A stretch of 64,000 bases of DNA from Adiantum capillus-veneris (taxonomy: Eukaryota > Streptophyta > Polypodiopsida > Polypodiales > Pteridaceae): the NCBI GenBank assembly GCA_014529385.2, contig CM043965.1:64511190-64575189 (forward strand). The letters run 5' to 3'. A program made the translations under genes and the position numbers. This document shows positions 46,403 through 58,888 of this stretch, one piece after another; positions within the stretch are counted from its first letter, which is position 1; each line of letters opens with the position of its first letter. The notes beneath the pieces are model-generated. The model was not told the DNA's origin. It ran no database searches and saw nothing but the letters and a program-made list of their open reading frames with translations.

Positions 46403-47531
46403 TTACAAAGATGTGAACCAGACACCAGTGGAAGAGTTTGATTCAGCTACATTGGCAGGGTCCGAACTCCCAACATGGTTAGGACAGAAAAAAGAGCGAT
46501 GGATGTGCGGAGCTTCACATTGAGGGATCTTAACAAGAGAGGAATGTGTCTTAGAAAGAGCTATTGAGGACAAGGATTACATTTTGGAACCTTTTCCCGA
46601 AGATGCCTTAGAACCTCTGGAATGGGAACACATACTAGCAACATTGGATGTCTGTACCATTACAGATAGCCCAACGACAAAATTTTGCGATAAAGATGGC
46701 TGTGATGTGCTACCCTATTACATGGTAAGCCTTATACCAGCAGGAGATGAGAATGTAGACCCACCAGAACAAGAAGAGTTTTATGACTCCTCTGAGCATC
46801 TAGAGTTAAATAACGATGCAGATAACGAGTATTGAGACAGCTCAAGCAAGCGTGGGGAGAAAACAGCGAATATCAAGTCTTATGATTTTTCCAATCAACA
46901 CCCTAGACGCTAGGAACGCTATAGAAAAAAAAGAGCAGAAAACAACATTAGAGAGAACCTGATGCCCAGGATAAAAGATAAAACTCACTATCTAATGCTT
47001 GTCAAGGCAGAGGATTGTGTAAAAGACCAAATATCATGAAGATTCTCAAGAGTTCGAAGGGAAAGGACGCGTGAGGAAATGAAACAAGTATGGAAGACTA
47101 AAATAGAAACAAAATCAAGAAAATCTCAACAATCAAAACAGGAAAAAACAAAAGACCCAGAGTGGACCAAGATGGAGCGTAAAAATAAATACCAAGAACT
47201 AAAATGGTCGTTACGAGAGGTATGGATTACTGAGGGAGAAAGTGATGGTAAGGAGGAGTCAGAAAAAGAAAACATGAATGTACCATCCCACTATCAAAAA
47301 TTCACCATCCAAGACAGAAAAATCATAATGACACCACCAATAAGGGAAAGAACAAACCAGGAATCTTACGATGGGCCGAAAAATGCAAAACGGATAGACC
47401 TCGCTGCGCCAGGCGAAAAGCCTCAGCCGGTCTATATAGCAATTGATTTGGAGCCTGAAGAAGAAGAATTGCTACTAACACAACTTCTCAAGAAGTGTAA
47501 AGATATGTTTGCATGGTCCTACAAGACCTAA
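46403..47531 (+). pseudogene. Protease-RT linker, copy 2
   Basis: An acidic stretch (LEPLEWEHILATLDVCTI at about 46,610) is followed by a Lys-rich segment (47,079-47,400), then an AIDLEPEEEELL block leading into RT. It is broken by TGA at 46,833 and others. No catalytic domain is visible. Confidence 0.6.
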
Positions 47532-48393
<862 letters not shown>

Positions 48394-49020
48394 TACTGCG
48401 GATATTATCGAAGATTCATATATGTGTATGCAGTCATTGCACAACCTCTGTATCGTTTATTAGTCAGCTACGACTGGACTCAGGAGTGTGAAACTTCATT
48501 CAAAAAGCTTAAGGAAAACCTTGTATCAGCACCTGTACTTAAAGCACCAGATTTGGAAAAGATATTCCATGTTCACATTGATGCATCTGCATACGCAATT
48601 GGGAGTATTCTAGCTCAACCTAGAGACGGAACAATGGATTTTCCAGTTTGTTATGCGAGCCGACAGCTAAATAGTGCAGAAAAGAACTACACAACCAATG
48701 AAAGAGAGGGATTAGGAATGATTTATGCTGTAAAGAAATTTCAGCATTACTTGCTCGCAAACAAATTTGTGTTCTTCACAGATCATCAAGCTCTTTTGTA
48801 TCTAGTAAAAAAGGGTAAAACTCATCTACATGTGGATCATCTTTCAAGGCTGCAAAACGGGGAAGCTCCTGAAGGAGTCGACGATGACATACCTGATGCT
48901 TATCTTTTCAATATTGAAATGATACCCAAATGGTCTCAGGAAATTGTTAGCATTCTTTCCTTTGAAGGTAGAGTTGATAACAAGGAAGACAGATCCAAAC
49001 AACAAACAATTCAACAAACA
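48394..49020 (+). pseudogene. RNase H domain, copy 2
   Basis: Removes the RNA strand during reverse transcription. It shows APVLKAPDLEKIFHVHIDAS with the first catalytic Asp, AIGSILAQ, CYASRQLNSAEKNYTTNERE with the Glu, and VFFTDHQALLYL with a further Asp, the usual Ty3-type order. The frame is open from 48,217 to 49,575. The HLHVDHLSRLQNG block marks its C-terminal end. This whole segment is missing from copy 1. Confidence 0.85.
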
Positions 49021-50700
49021 AAAAACTTACAGTTGGTTGCAGGACGACTGTACCATCTAGGCTCGGACCAAATTCTACGATTATGTATAAATCCAGAGGA
49101 GTTCGAGTGTTATCTTGAAGAATCACACATCCAGGATTGTGCATTTCATTGTTCAACAATGAAAACACACCAAAGACTGAAACAATTAGGAGTTTATTGG
49201 CCAACTATGTATGCTGACACACATGCTTATGTTAACAATTGTACTATATGTAGTGCCAAACGACCGGAGGATCACGCGACATTGTTTCAGGTAAACATTG
49301 CACCTGAATGGAGTCAATATATCATTGATTTCTTAACAACAAGAACATTTCCTGAAAACATAACAAAAGCGCAAAAAAGGGCTATCGAGCTGGAGGCTCG
49401 CGACTTTAATTTAATTAGAAATCAACTCTACAAGCGAGGAAAGGACAATCAACTTAGAATCTGTGCAAGTGAAAGTGAATACCTGCTGATTCTAGAACAC
49501 GCACATCGAGGAATAAGTGGAGGCCATTTTTCAAGCAATAAGACGGAAAAAATTGTCTTAACCGCAGGAATATGATGTCCTACATTGCATATGGATGCTG
49601 AGGAGTTTGTAAAGCGTTGTGACGCATGACAGCGCACTAAGGTGCTGATAAACAGAGATGAGATGCCACTACGGCCAATGATGGGAGCACGGGCATTTGC
49701 AAAATGGGACATTGATTTTGTGGGCCTATTTCACCCCCTGCATATCGCACCCATACCCAATATATCATTGTGGCTACGGACTATCTCACAAAATGGGCGG
49801 AAGCCAAGGCAACACAGAAAGCAGACGCAAGAACCACTGCACAATTTTTGTATGAGAATGTCTTTGTACGATATGGATTACCAATAGAAATTGTCAATGA
49901 TCGAGGAACACATTTTCCTAATGAAGTCATTGAATATCTGCTAGAGGAATTCATGGTCATACATAGAAAATCTGCTCCATATCATCCACAGGAAAATGGA
50001 CAAGCTGAGGCCACAAATAAAACACTATGTACTGTTCTTACTAAAATTATCTCAGAGTCAAGGACAGACTGGGATCAACAGTTACACTCAACACTATGGG
50101 CATACAGGGTAGCTTACAAAACATCAATCGAAACAACACCGTACAACATGGTATTTGGTCTAAACGCTATATTACCCATAGAGTTTTTAGTTCCAACTCT
50201 ACGAGTAGCAAAACACTTAGAATGGACAGAGCATGATCTCTCTTCAAGAATAGATGATCTTGAAAAGCTAGATGAACTTCGACTGAGAGCTGTAGCTTCG
50301 ATCTATGCTAAAAAGAGAAGACAAAAAGAGTTTTTTGACAAGCATGTGCGCACGAAAGAGTTCAAAACAGGTGATTATATACTTGTTTATACTTTGAAGC
50401 AACATGCCAAGAAACTTAAAAAGCGAGGGATGGGACCCTTTGTGATTAGTGACTTATCACAAAGTGGAGCTGTCAAACTTGCTACATTGGCAGGAGAAGA
50501 AATGCCAAACTGGATTAGTGGGTGTCGGTTAAAAAAGTATCCTTTACCACTAACACAGGATATGCTTCAACAAATCCATCAAGAAAAACAACGAATGAAG
50601 GAGAAACAGAGGGTACGAGAAGAAGCCCAAGCAGAAGCAAAAGAATGCATTGCAAAAAGAAGACTTCTACGACAACAACAACAAAGTGGATCACCGTTGC
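49021..50700 (+). pseudogene. Integrase, copy 2, with two H2C2 zinc modules
   Basis: The first zinc-like module is at about 49,120-49,265: AFHCSTMKTHQRLKQLGVYW, then NNCTIC. A RNQLYKRGKDNQLRI segment follows. The second, standard module is at about 49,490-49,640 (AHRGISGGHF, then KRCDA followed by TGA where copy 1 has Cys). The core has ATDYLTKWAEA, VNDRGTHF and HPQENGQAEATNK, so the D, D and E residues are all present, unlike copy 1. The C-terminal DYILVYTL and GPFVISDLSQSGAVKLATL blocks are intact, without a chromodomain. TGA at 49,573 and about 49,627, and a frame change near 49,700, break it. Confidence 0.87.
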
Positions 50701-51062
50701 AAATAAATGCTATTCTACTAACGAATTTTGGTGAAGACACAGTGGAACCAATAATTGCAGTCAAAGTGGGTAGCAATCAAGTTGAATCGACGGCATTGCT
50801 TGATTCTGGAGCTCAAGCAAATCTGATCTCTTACAAATTATACAAACAACTCAAGCCCAAAGATCAACTACGTCCTACTCCACAAGTGCTGGAAAGTAGT
50901 ACACCACATTCGCTAAGAACATTGGGCTGGACTATATTGCGTGTACAAATACATCAATATATTTACCTCCACAAGTTTTACGTGGTTGAGGATGAGAGCA
51001 CACTACACCCCATGTTGTTGGGACAACCTTGGCAAAAAGAGTATAATGTGCAGCTAGATTAG
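50701..51062 (+). CDS. Second retropepsin-like domain at the pol C-terminus
   Basis: In frame with the integrase, about 110 codons carry a second aspartic-protease-like pattern: STALLDSGAQANLISYKLYK (active-site Asp codon 50,802-50,804) and, 65-70 residues on, HPMLLGQPWQKEYN, the distal hydrophobic-Gly block. Retropepsins have D(S/T)G(A/S) followed at such a distance by a hydrophobic-hydrophobic-Gly block, so the fold is plausible. The normal protease lies 4.7 kb upstream, so the element encodes two. The frame ends with TAG at 51,060; copy 1 has Trp in this position and continues. Possible roles are maturation of the 3' tail or a non-catalytic capsid or RNA-binding role. Confidence 0.7.
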
Positions 51063-51841
51063 AATTCGAATACAGTCAAAATTCAGCATGCACAAGAACA
51101 ACAGGTGGTAGCCTTTGCTCAGTAAACCCGGAAGAACTAGATGACAGCACCACAATCACTGAATAAAGAAAAAAAGGATGGGTGCCACTAAAGAACAACA
51201 CGATACCCATGAGGAACAACCAAGGAACTGCCAACCAGGTTCACTACACAACACAGACCACAGTGAAAAGATCAAAATTAGCGACACGCAAAAAACAAGT
51301 ATGGGTGCGGAAGAATAGAGGTGCCATTGCATACAAACCACAATAGAACAGAAGAAGTTAACAGCACAATTCAACCAACAACCACGAGAATTAAGAAAAT
51401 ATGGATCCCAAAGAGAATGCTCAGTAACAACTTAAATGCGACTCGCATTTGGATCCCAAAACCAAAGAAACGGGAACTCCCTTCAGTACAAGCAACACCG
51501 GCATGCCGACACACACTACATATGAAACCGGCAAACCGATCTATGTGGGTGCCGATCAGCAGCACAACAATGACGACCACGGACGTGGCAATAAACTTAC
51601 AAAACCTCCAAAACAAAGCTACAAATGGAAAGCAAAAGAGAAAAAGACTACGGCAAATTCCGCCACGACAATTCTCTCCACGGAGACAACCATGGCCATA
51701 TCGACAGTAGCGGCAAACCAAGCGACTTTTGCAAGAAAGACAATCAAACAAAGAGCTGTAGAGTTACAACTTTTACTTGCAAAGAAAATCCACCAACCAA
51801 ATCAACAACCAACAAAAAACCTCGACGTCGAATGCCAATAA
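51063..51841 (+). pseudogene. Basic Gln/Asn/Thr-rich pol tail, copy 2
   Basis: Two overlapping frames (51,321-51,710 and 51,449-51,841) are open and low in hydrophobic residues. IWIPKPK, CRHTLHMK, TFARKTIKQRAVELQLLLAK are shared with copy 1 (619-162). The conservation of both frames between copies suggests coding use of at least one. No domain is recognised. Confidence 0.45.
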
Positions 51842-53603
51842 GCATCTTGCTTATTACCTCCTCTCGCACAGCATTGATTTTTCCATGCATTGACTGAGTA
51901 TGCATCAAATAGGGCCACATTACAAGGCCGCACATTAGTACAATTTTTAACCCATGCACTGCACAAACCCTGAGTAAATACCTTGTCGTCCAGGAGGACT
52001 CCAACTAGGACGGGGGGAGGCATTCCTAATGCAGACCCAATGAATGTAAAAAGAGTAAAAAAGGGCATGTTTTTCGACTATTTTGAAGGGTTTTCGTTTG
52101 ATTGCGAACTTTTCTGGACTAACCTAAGTACATATGCCCTTATACAGCATGAATCTACAAGTATATGGGGCCAAACGCCAAATCAGGCCCCTAAGTGTGT
52201 GTATATATGTATAAATAGCCATTTTTTGGGCAAAATATTGGTAAAACAGAGAAATCCGGCCATAAAAATTGCATGTGAGTGTGTATAGGGTTTTGAGGTA
52301 ATTTTTTGAGTTATTATGATTTTTGGGGATTTTTTGGGTTTAATTTTCTTTTTTTTACTAATTATCGGCAGAAAAACTTCAAAATTACAAAAAGCAGGTG
52401 AAATATGGTCGTAATGAAAAATAAAAAACATGGGGATAATCAGTGACTATAGGACAACCTATGGTACAATGGGGGTGCAATTATGTGAATGGAGCGGAAG
52501 GCGTGTTTTGGCCAGATTTTGACCGAAATGTCAAATGTCTCGGAAACTGGGAAAATGGAGTCCAAATCAAGAATTTTTCGAGCATAAACTGCATCTCGCA
52601 AGAAGTTGGGAGCACATGTCAAATTTCATAGAAAGTGGTTCGGAGACCCTCATTATAATATTTTTTCACTTCACTTAGAGCTCATTTCTACTATTTCCTT
52701 CTTGAGAGAGAGCTCTTGCCACCTAGAGCGAACCGGACTTCCAGCTGCTTCTACGACGCGCACGACCACCCGACGGGCTCCAGATATGAGAGGTAGGCTC
52801 ACCACCTTGAGCTTTTCGCGTATGTTTGATGTTTTGTCACGAAAACTAGTGTAGGGTTCACACGGGAAACGAGCAGTAGAGACCTACAGGTAGAAGTGGC
52901 CACCTAACGGCTAACCCAAAAGCAATAAGGCTTCATCGGAGGTTTACCCTAGCATAGGAGACCACTCTTGAATGCACAAAGGCGGAAAAAAACCATTGGG
53001 AAAAACCCTAACTTCTAGAGCCCTACAAGAGGCCACCAAATGGTAAATCGGTGGAAAGTTGCCCAAATTCTACCAAAACTCATGGGTAGGAGCATCTCGA
53101 CATGCTCTACAAGGCTATATAGCCCACATTACCATAAGGCAACCCGAAGCAGGACTAAGCTTCAGACACACAAAGCGTCAACTCGCTCTCACGACCAAAC
53201 CGGATGTCCGGTTGCCACCAAACTTCACGAGCGGCTTCTCTAGACCATCAACAACCAAGTCCTATGGTGGTAGACCACCACAAGTCATCGACGACATGTG
53301 AACACAACCACGGGTGCTTCCAAAGCGACAAATTGCCAAATGGAGCTCCGGTGAAGCCAAAGCCAACAAAAACCATATGGCAAGGATCCCCAAGGAACCA
53401 TGAAGCTATGGAGACTAACATCAAGAAATTTCATCGTCGCTGAAAAGCGCTCCAAGAGTCAGAAAACGGCTCAGAGGCTCTGAAAGCCAAACAGGGAGAT
53501 TCTATCTATCTATTTGACTTTTTTATTGAAATAGGGCTTAAAGAGGACTCAGGGGGGCTCAAGGCATGTACCAGTAGCATTTCTCATATAAAATTCATCA
53601 GGA

Positions 53604-53625
53604 GACATCCTACCTGTAGGATGTC
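53604..53625. repeat. Palindrome, 10-bp arms
   Basis: GACATCCTAC-CT-GTAGGATGTC: perfect arms around a two-base centre. Confidence 0.9.
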
Positions 53626-53899
53626 CAGGTAGGATATCTCAAGGCCATGTTTGGGGACCAAACTCAACATCTCACCTCATACACAGCTTCTACATAGCTT
53701 ATACATGCTAGCCATCAAGTTTCATCACATTTGGACAAGAGTTGATCTCATATGCATCAAAAAACGGAAAGTCGGAGCATAGAGGCAATAATGGGTCATA
53801 GACCTACCAAAACTAGTCCAAATCACATGAAACTTGCACAATTTACTCATTAGCACATTGCCAAGCTAACTGTGGGGTCAGATATGAAAATTAATGAAA

Positions 53900-53925
53900 T
53901 AGACATCCTATGCGTAGGATGTCTA
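53900..53925. repeat. Palindrome of the same family
   Basis: TAGACATCCTATGCGTAGGATGTCTA: 26 bp with imperfect pairing only at the centre. Confidence 0.9.
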
Positions 53926-54184
53926 AATGACCTATTTGACCTCCAGCTGGTGTTTTTGAGTTCCAGATGTTTTTATAACACCTTCACAAGCTCGTGTATC
54001 AAATTTCAAGCCATTCCCATCACATTTGGTCCCCAAAACCTCCAAGATGCACTTTTTGAGCCTAAAAACACTACACATGCTCTTAACAACACCAATCCTT
54101 ATCCAAATCAAAATCTAAGAGCAGGGCCATGTTCTACATGCTAAGGGCTACCCACAGAACCAACTTCAAGTCATTTTGAGAAAA

Positions 54185-54209
54185 TAGACATCCTACACGT
54201 AGGATGTCT
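54185..54209. repeat. Palindrome of the same family
   Basis: TAGACATCCTACACGTAGGATGTCT, identical over most of its length to the member at 10,635 in copy 1. Confidence 0.9.
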
Positions 54210-54379
54210 CCAGTGTCATATTGACCTTCTGTGCAGGAATTGACTTCATGGGAGCCATTTACATGGTATAAGAAGTCTATATATCAAATTTCAACCCAAT
54301 TGAATATGATTTGCCACCTGTTTAGGACATCCTACCCAATCTATATAAGAACTTTGGACTACTGAGTGCAACAGGATCC

Positions 54380-57300
54380 ATGGCAGCCACAAAATCACCT
54401 GCAAAGAAGAAGAGGATGACTATCAAGGACTACTTAGAAGAAGTGGAGCCTTTTGTTATCCCAGAGGGAACCCTGAAGCCCACAAGCACTTGGATTCAAG
54501 ATGACCTACTAGAGACCAATGATCTGAGAATCTACCAAGGAGTATTTAAAGATCCGGAGGGAAATGCAGTGGAGCTACCCATGATACCTCGAGAGCTCAA
54601 TGAATTTGTCAGGAGCAAGATGGGGGATTACTTGGAGAAACTGGATCTCCACAATTACTTTGAAGCCTTGCCAGTAAGGATTGATGTTAAAAGAGTGTGG
54701 GAATTTGTCACCACAATCAAAGAGGATGGCATAGCCCGAGTTATAGATCTGCAAGGCAAGCCTAATACAATGATTTTCATCACAGAGAAGGTGGTGGTAG
54801 CAGCACTTGACATCTCTAACAAAGGAGACAGTGTGACAAAGAGGCGAGATAACATTAAGGTCTACTCGGAAAAGAAGAATAACTATATATTTGAAGATAT
54901 TGCAAACCCAAAGGTGGCTATCATGAGCCAACTATACAATCAATACTTCCACATGTGTACCAAGCGGCCACAGAAATACAGGATGTCACCTGGAGCTATT
55001 GCCACCACCTTCACCTGGGCAATGCAGAAGAGCAAACCAAAAGAGATAAAATATGCCGCTTACATCCATGACAATCATGTGAAGATGGGGACCAAAAATA
55101 CCACCTATATTGTACTTGGTGAGCTGATAACAAAAGTTGTCTATGGAGCATTGCATGCCAAGGGAAACTGGCCTCTACCTCCCTCACAAAATGATTGGCT
55201 AAAGCTAAAGGAACACAAAGAAGAAGAACCTCCTAAGGTGCCCAGGGTAGCCACAAGGTTGAAGCGCCGTTTAGAGACAATGCTAGAAGAGCCGCCAGAG
55301 CCAAAGAAGGGAAAGAAGAAAACTCTACAGGTGCCAATCAAGGAAAAAAAGTCACAAAAAGTGGCAAGGCTAGAAAGACTAATGGAAAGTTTCAGAGCCG
55401 AGAGAGTGCTAAAGGGGGATCTGAGCGAGTTATGGAAGCCATCCCTTGAGGCTATGTCTGGATCATCCCGAAGGATTCAAAGGGATCGGTTTGAAGATTA
55501 TATCAAGAATTTTGAGATCTTAGATGCTACAGCGGAGAATATCCCAAATATACCGTTTACAGAAGAAGAGGTGGACGAAGTGAGACTGCAGTTGCTAGAA
55601 GAGCGGGAAGGCCAAGAAAGAGAGAGGAAAACAAAGGCGGATCGGGATTTCAAGAAGAAGCAACCAGCTCCACCATCAAGCAGAGAATCCAGCCCACCAC
55701 CATCACCACCTCCTCTTAGTCCTCCACAAACGCAACAAAAAGAGGAGTTGAACAGACCTGATGGGAAACAAGACTCCAAGCAAGAGAAGAACAAAGAGGA
55801 AGAGCAGAAGGCAGAAGTTGAGCCAAAAGATGAGAAGCCAGATCTAGAAGAAAGAAACTATAGAATATTTCTTGATCTCCTAGTTTTTGGGTACTCTCGA
55901 GAAGAGGCAGCTAATGCAGCTTTTGAGTTGTCAAGCACAAGACCCAAGGAATATATGCAGAGCGCTCAGTTAGTGGAGTTGAAGGAGATGGCCACAGATA
56001 CAGTGAATCTACAGCCACCAACCAATGATTGGGATGTAGTGATGCAAAAACTCACCGGGCTCAGAGCAAGGTCGATGGCCACTAAGATTGAAATTGATAA
56101 TCTCAGTGGTCGATGGCCACTGAGATTGAAATTGATAATCTCAAAACAAATGAAGTTCATATCAAAGCTGAAGTGGACTCACTGCAAAAACAGGACCAAG
56201 AGAACATAGAGAAACAAACCAAGATGCAAGCCGATCTGGACGCGGCACTACAAAGATGCCAAGAGATGGAAAGACAGAGTCAAGCAGCGGAACAAAAGCT
56301 TCAAAGAGCAGAGGAGGAGTACAAAAAAATCAGCAAATCACTAACAGATGCGGAGAAAGAGAGGGTACAGCTTGCTGATGAGTCCAAAGAGGTTGAAACC
56401 TTGAGGAATGCTAAGGAAAAGGCTGAGCTAGAACATGAGGCAAGCCAGGATGAAGTGATAGAGCTAAAAGATCAAATTAAAGTGAAAGGTCAGACCATCC
56501 GAAGGCTAAGGGCATCTCTGGCCAGAGTCAGAGATGGCCAGAGTCACAGCTGCTACCTCGACTGGCACTGCTTCAGAGAATGATCTATATGAAGAACAGA
56601 TGAAGGAACTCCAAAAGGAGTTGACACTAGAGAAGAGACAAAGACTGATGCTGGCGGAGGGCTCCCTAGTAATGCAAAAACGTCTGGAAGATGAAAACAA
56701 GGCCATGAAAGATGAGCTAGAAGCCTTGAAAAAGAAGATGGACGAGGAATTAAAGAGATTGCAAACAGAAAATGAAGACACCAAGAGGAAGCTAGAAGAG
56801 GCTGAAAAAACCAATGCAGATTTGAAAAACCTCTTAGTGAACATGGGAGATCAAGCTGAACAGGAAAAGAAGGCATATCAAAAGCAGATAGATGAGTTGA
56901 AAGTCCAATAGCAGACTGAAGAGAAACACTTGAGCACAGGGATAACAGCAATGGGAGGCATTGACATAGAAAATATGTCAGATCCAGTGGACACCACTAT
57001 GCAAGAGGACATCCTTGTGGGACCATCACAAGAACCCCAAGATCTGACACAAGAAGAAGAAGAAAATCTACAGAAGGCAATAGAAGCAGCAATAAAAGAC
57101 ACGGCCAAATAAGTAATGGAGTGGGAGCAGAGAGTATTTAAGTCTATGACCATTCAGAAGTTAGATGCCAATATCATTCGGCATGAATGGCTACAACCTT
57201 CTCTCCCATATCCTCTTCTAAAGTATGAAGCTGCTACAATGAACAAACGGATTAAAGAGGAGCCAATAGTGCCATTATACAAAGCAGATATCTCCAAACT

Positions 57301-57874
57301 AGAAGGAGTTAAGCTGATTGTGGACTCTAAGCCAAAGTGGAGAAAGGCATGGCTAACCAAATACCCGCAGTATTTAGTTCATCTGGTAGAGGCACCTAAA
57401 AGATTCAGAGACAACCTTATCTTTTGCCCTCTACCAAGGATGCGGACCTGGAAAGCCCAAGAGCTACTGCAGAAAAGCCAACCCACATGGCTCAACTACC
57501 CAAAGCTTCCAGGCTTGAAGGCATGCGAGAGAATGAGTGAGCAATACATGGTGAAAACCCTAACGGGCGCCATTAAATTGTTCACTGGCTCACTTGACCT
57601 CTCTTGCATCATGCTCAAAAAAATATGTAAAGCCCTTATGGTGGTTTCTGAAACCTTTAAACATGGACAGGCAACAGACAGCATCTTCTTCTTCCAAGAC
57701 ACATATAGATGTGCATATGATCTGTCTGCTCGGCCTTCTCATGAGGTGATACATGCCCTTTATCGGAGAATCATGTTTTTGCCCTCGTATCACCTCCACG
57801 CCTTTGAAGAAGGCTTCTACAGCGGGTTCTTCACCATCAATACAGAAATATTCGGCCCAACATACGCGGTATGA
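54380..57874 (+). pseudogene. Extra 3' ORF of the Ty3 element, ~1,160 codons, coiled-coil
   Basis: ATG at 54,380 (CCATGGCA) opens a Lys-rich MAATKSPAKKKRMTIKDYL start. Residues about 60-280 form a globular part (RIDVKRVWEFV, KVVVAALDISNKG, TTFTWAMQKSK, TYIVLGELITKVVYGALHAK) that loosely recalls the putative plant transposon domain seen next to Athila-type elements. A Pro-rich stretch (SPPPSPPPLSPP), an Lys/Glu-rich stretch, a GYSREEAANAAFELS block like a UBA helix pair, a long heptad coiled coil (about 56,100-56,900) and a final globular part (57,116-57,874, TGA) follow. Two tandem duplications (38 bp at about 56,072-56,147; 16 bp at about 56,518-56,549) shift the frame and together cancel out. 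TAG at 56,909 and TAA at 57,110 are the only stops. It ends 86 bp before the LTR. The position matches env-like or accessory ORFs of plant Ty3 elements; no signal peptide or membrane segment is visible. Confidence 0.7.
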
Positions 57875-57947
57875 GTCTCTTCTGAAGATGCGTGAAAGCC
57901 TCCACTAAAGACGCAGCTCTACTGCCATATTGGGGACGACATGAACT

Positions 57948-57960
57948 AGGAGGGAGGGAG
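57948..57960 (+). other. Polypurine tract
   Basis: AGGAGGGAGGGAG lies directly before TGTTAGC of the 3' LTR, the normal site for plus-strand priming. Confidence 0.88.
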
Positions 57961-58888
57961 TGTTAGCGGCTGGACACACCCAACGAAGGGTGATTGCCCG
58001 GCAAGATATTATTTTTTGTAATTATTCTTTAATTGAGGAAAACCATCATTTCACCTTTGTAAATAGTGGGGCTTGCAGAAGCTTCCAGATTGTATCCCAT
58101 TTTTGACATTTAGACTGAGTGAATGGTTAAATTGGAACATTAGGGTTTGAGATTGTAAGGTATTTATACCACTTTTGACCTTAATGAAAAGGACCTTTGT
58201 CATTTCAGATGTTTTTTGTCTGTGTGAGTGAGTGTACTCTATGTACGAGAGAGAGTGAGAGTTTTATCTTGATGGTATGCGCGCACCGATGGTCGGAATC
58301 GAGTGCGGAGGAGTGCAGCATGTTGCCCCCGAAGAGAGCTACGCGCCAACACCTACATTGCGTGTGTACGACCTGGCTTTGCGAGATCGATACACGAGCT
58401 ATATCTGGTGATTCGGTGAGCATACGTTGTCTGTTTTCGCATTTCAGCATGTCCACGCATTCGCATTGAGTAGAGCTACACATTAGGCACTTTAGTTTTT
58501 AAAAACGACCTTCTGCAAATTTTGACTAGACATCCTACGTGATTTTGCACCTGGTGTTTAGGGTTGGGATTTTGGTTCATGGACCTTAGGGAGAGCGACC
58601 TATTGGTGTTAATAGGGTTTCCTTCAAGTTCCGTAGCGTTTCGAGAACGTTTGATGGGTATTTGGCTCTTGAAAGCGTCGTAGGAAATCTCCTCTTATGT
58701 ACTCTGAAGGCTGTAACTTACACATTGGGTAGAGACCTCTGTAGGAAGTAGTCGAGAGTCGGTCGAGTGTAGGTTGACACCCTATGCTTGCTTCCACGGG
58801 CCTACGGGTTGAGCTTCGTCCTAAGCTGACAAATCTTGTTAGGTGAGTTCTCGCTGTGCTGACGTCCATCGCAGCGTATCCGTCAACA
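57961..58888 (+). repeat. 3' LTR of Ty3 copy 2 (928 bp)
   Basis: Begins TGTTAGCGGCTGG and ends CGTCAACA. It aligns with the 5' LTR of copy 1 at 12,038-12,967 through most of its length with many substitutions, so the two copies are not a recent pair. A half-palindrome GACATCCTACGTGA lies inside at about 58,529. Bases after the end (agcac) have no partner because the 5' end of this copy is missing. Confidence 0.9.
58161..58170 (+). promoter_or_regulatory. TATA-like element in LTR
   Basis: TATTTATACC, 200 bp into the LTR, conserved in the LTR of copy 1. It is the likely core promoter of the element. Confidence 0.5.

Larger units (their letters stand above)
51842..54379 (+). other. Spacer between pol and 3' ORF, with palindromes
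   Basis: 2.5 kb without a supported ORF. It contains three clear members of the element's palindrome family (53,604; 53,900; 54,185) and a half site near 54,326. A 3' spacer of this length could hold a promoter or splice acceptor for the downstream ORF. A pyrimidine/AG candidate could not be decided by eye. Confidence 0.6.

Noticed and set aside
57116-57874. Separate host gene downstream of the coiled-coil ORF
   Set aside because: It is in the same frame as the upstream segment across only two stops, and ends 86 bp before the LTR, so it belongs to the element's 3' ORF.
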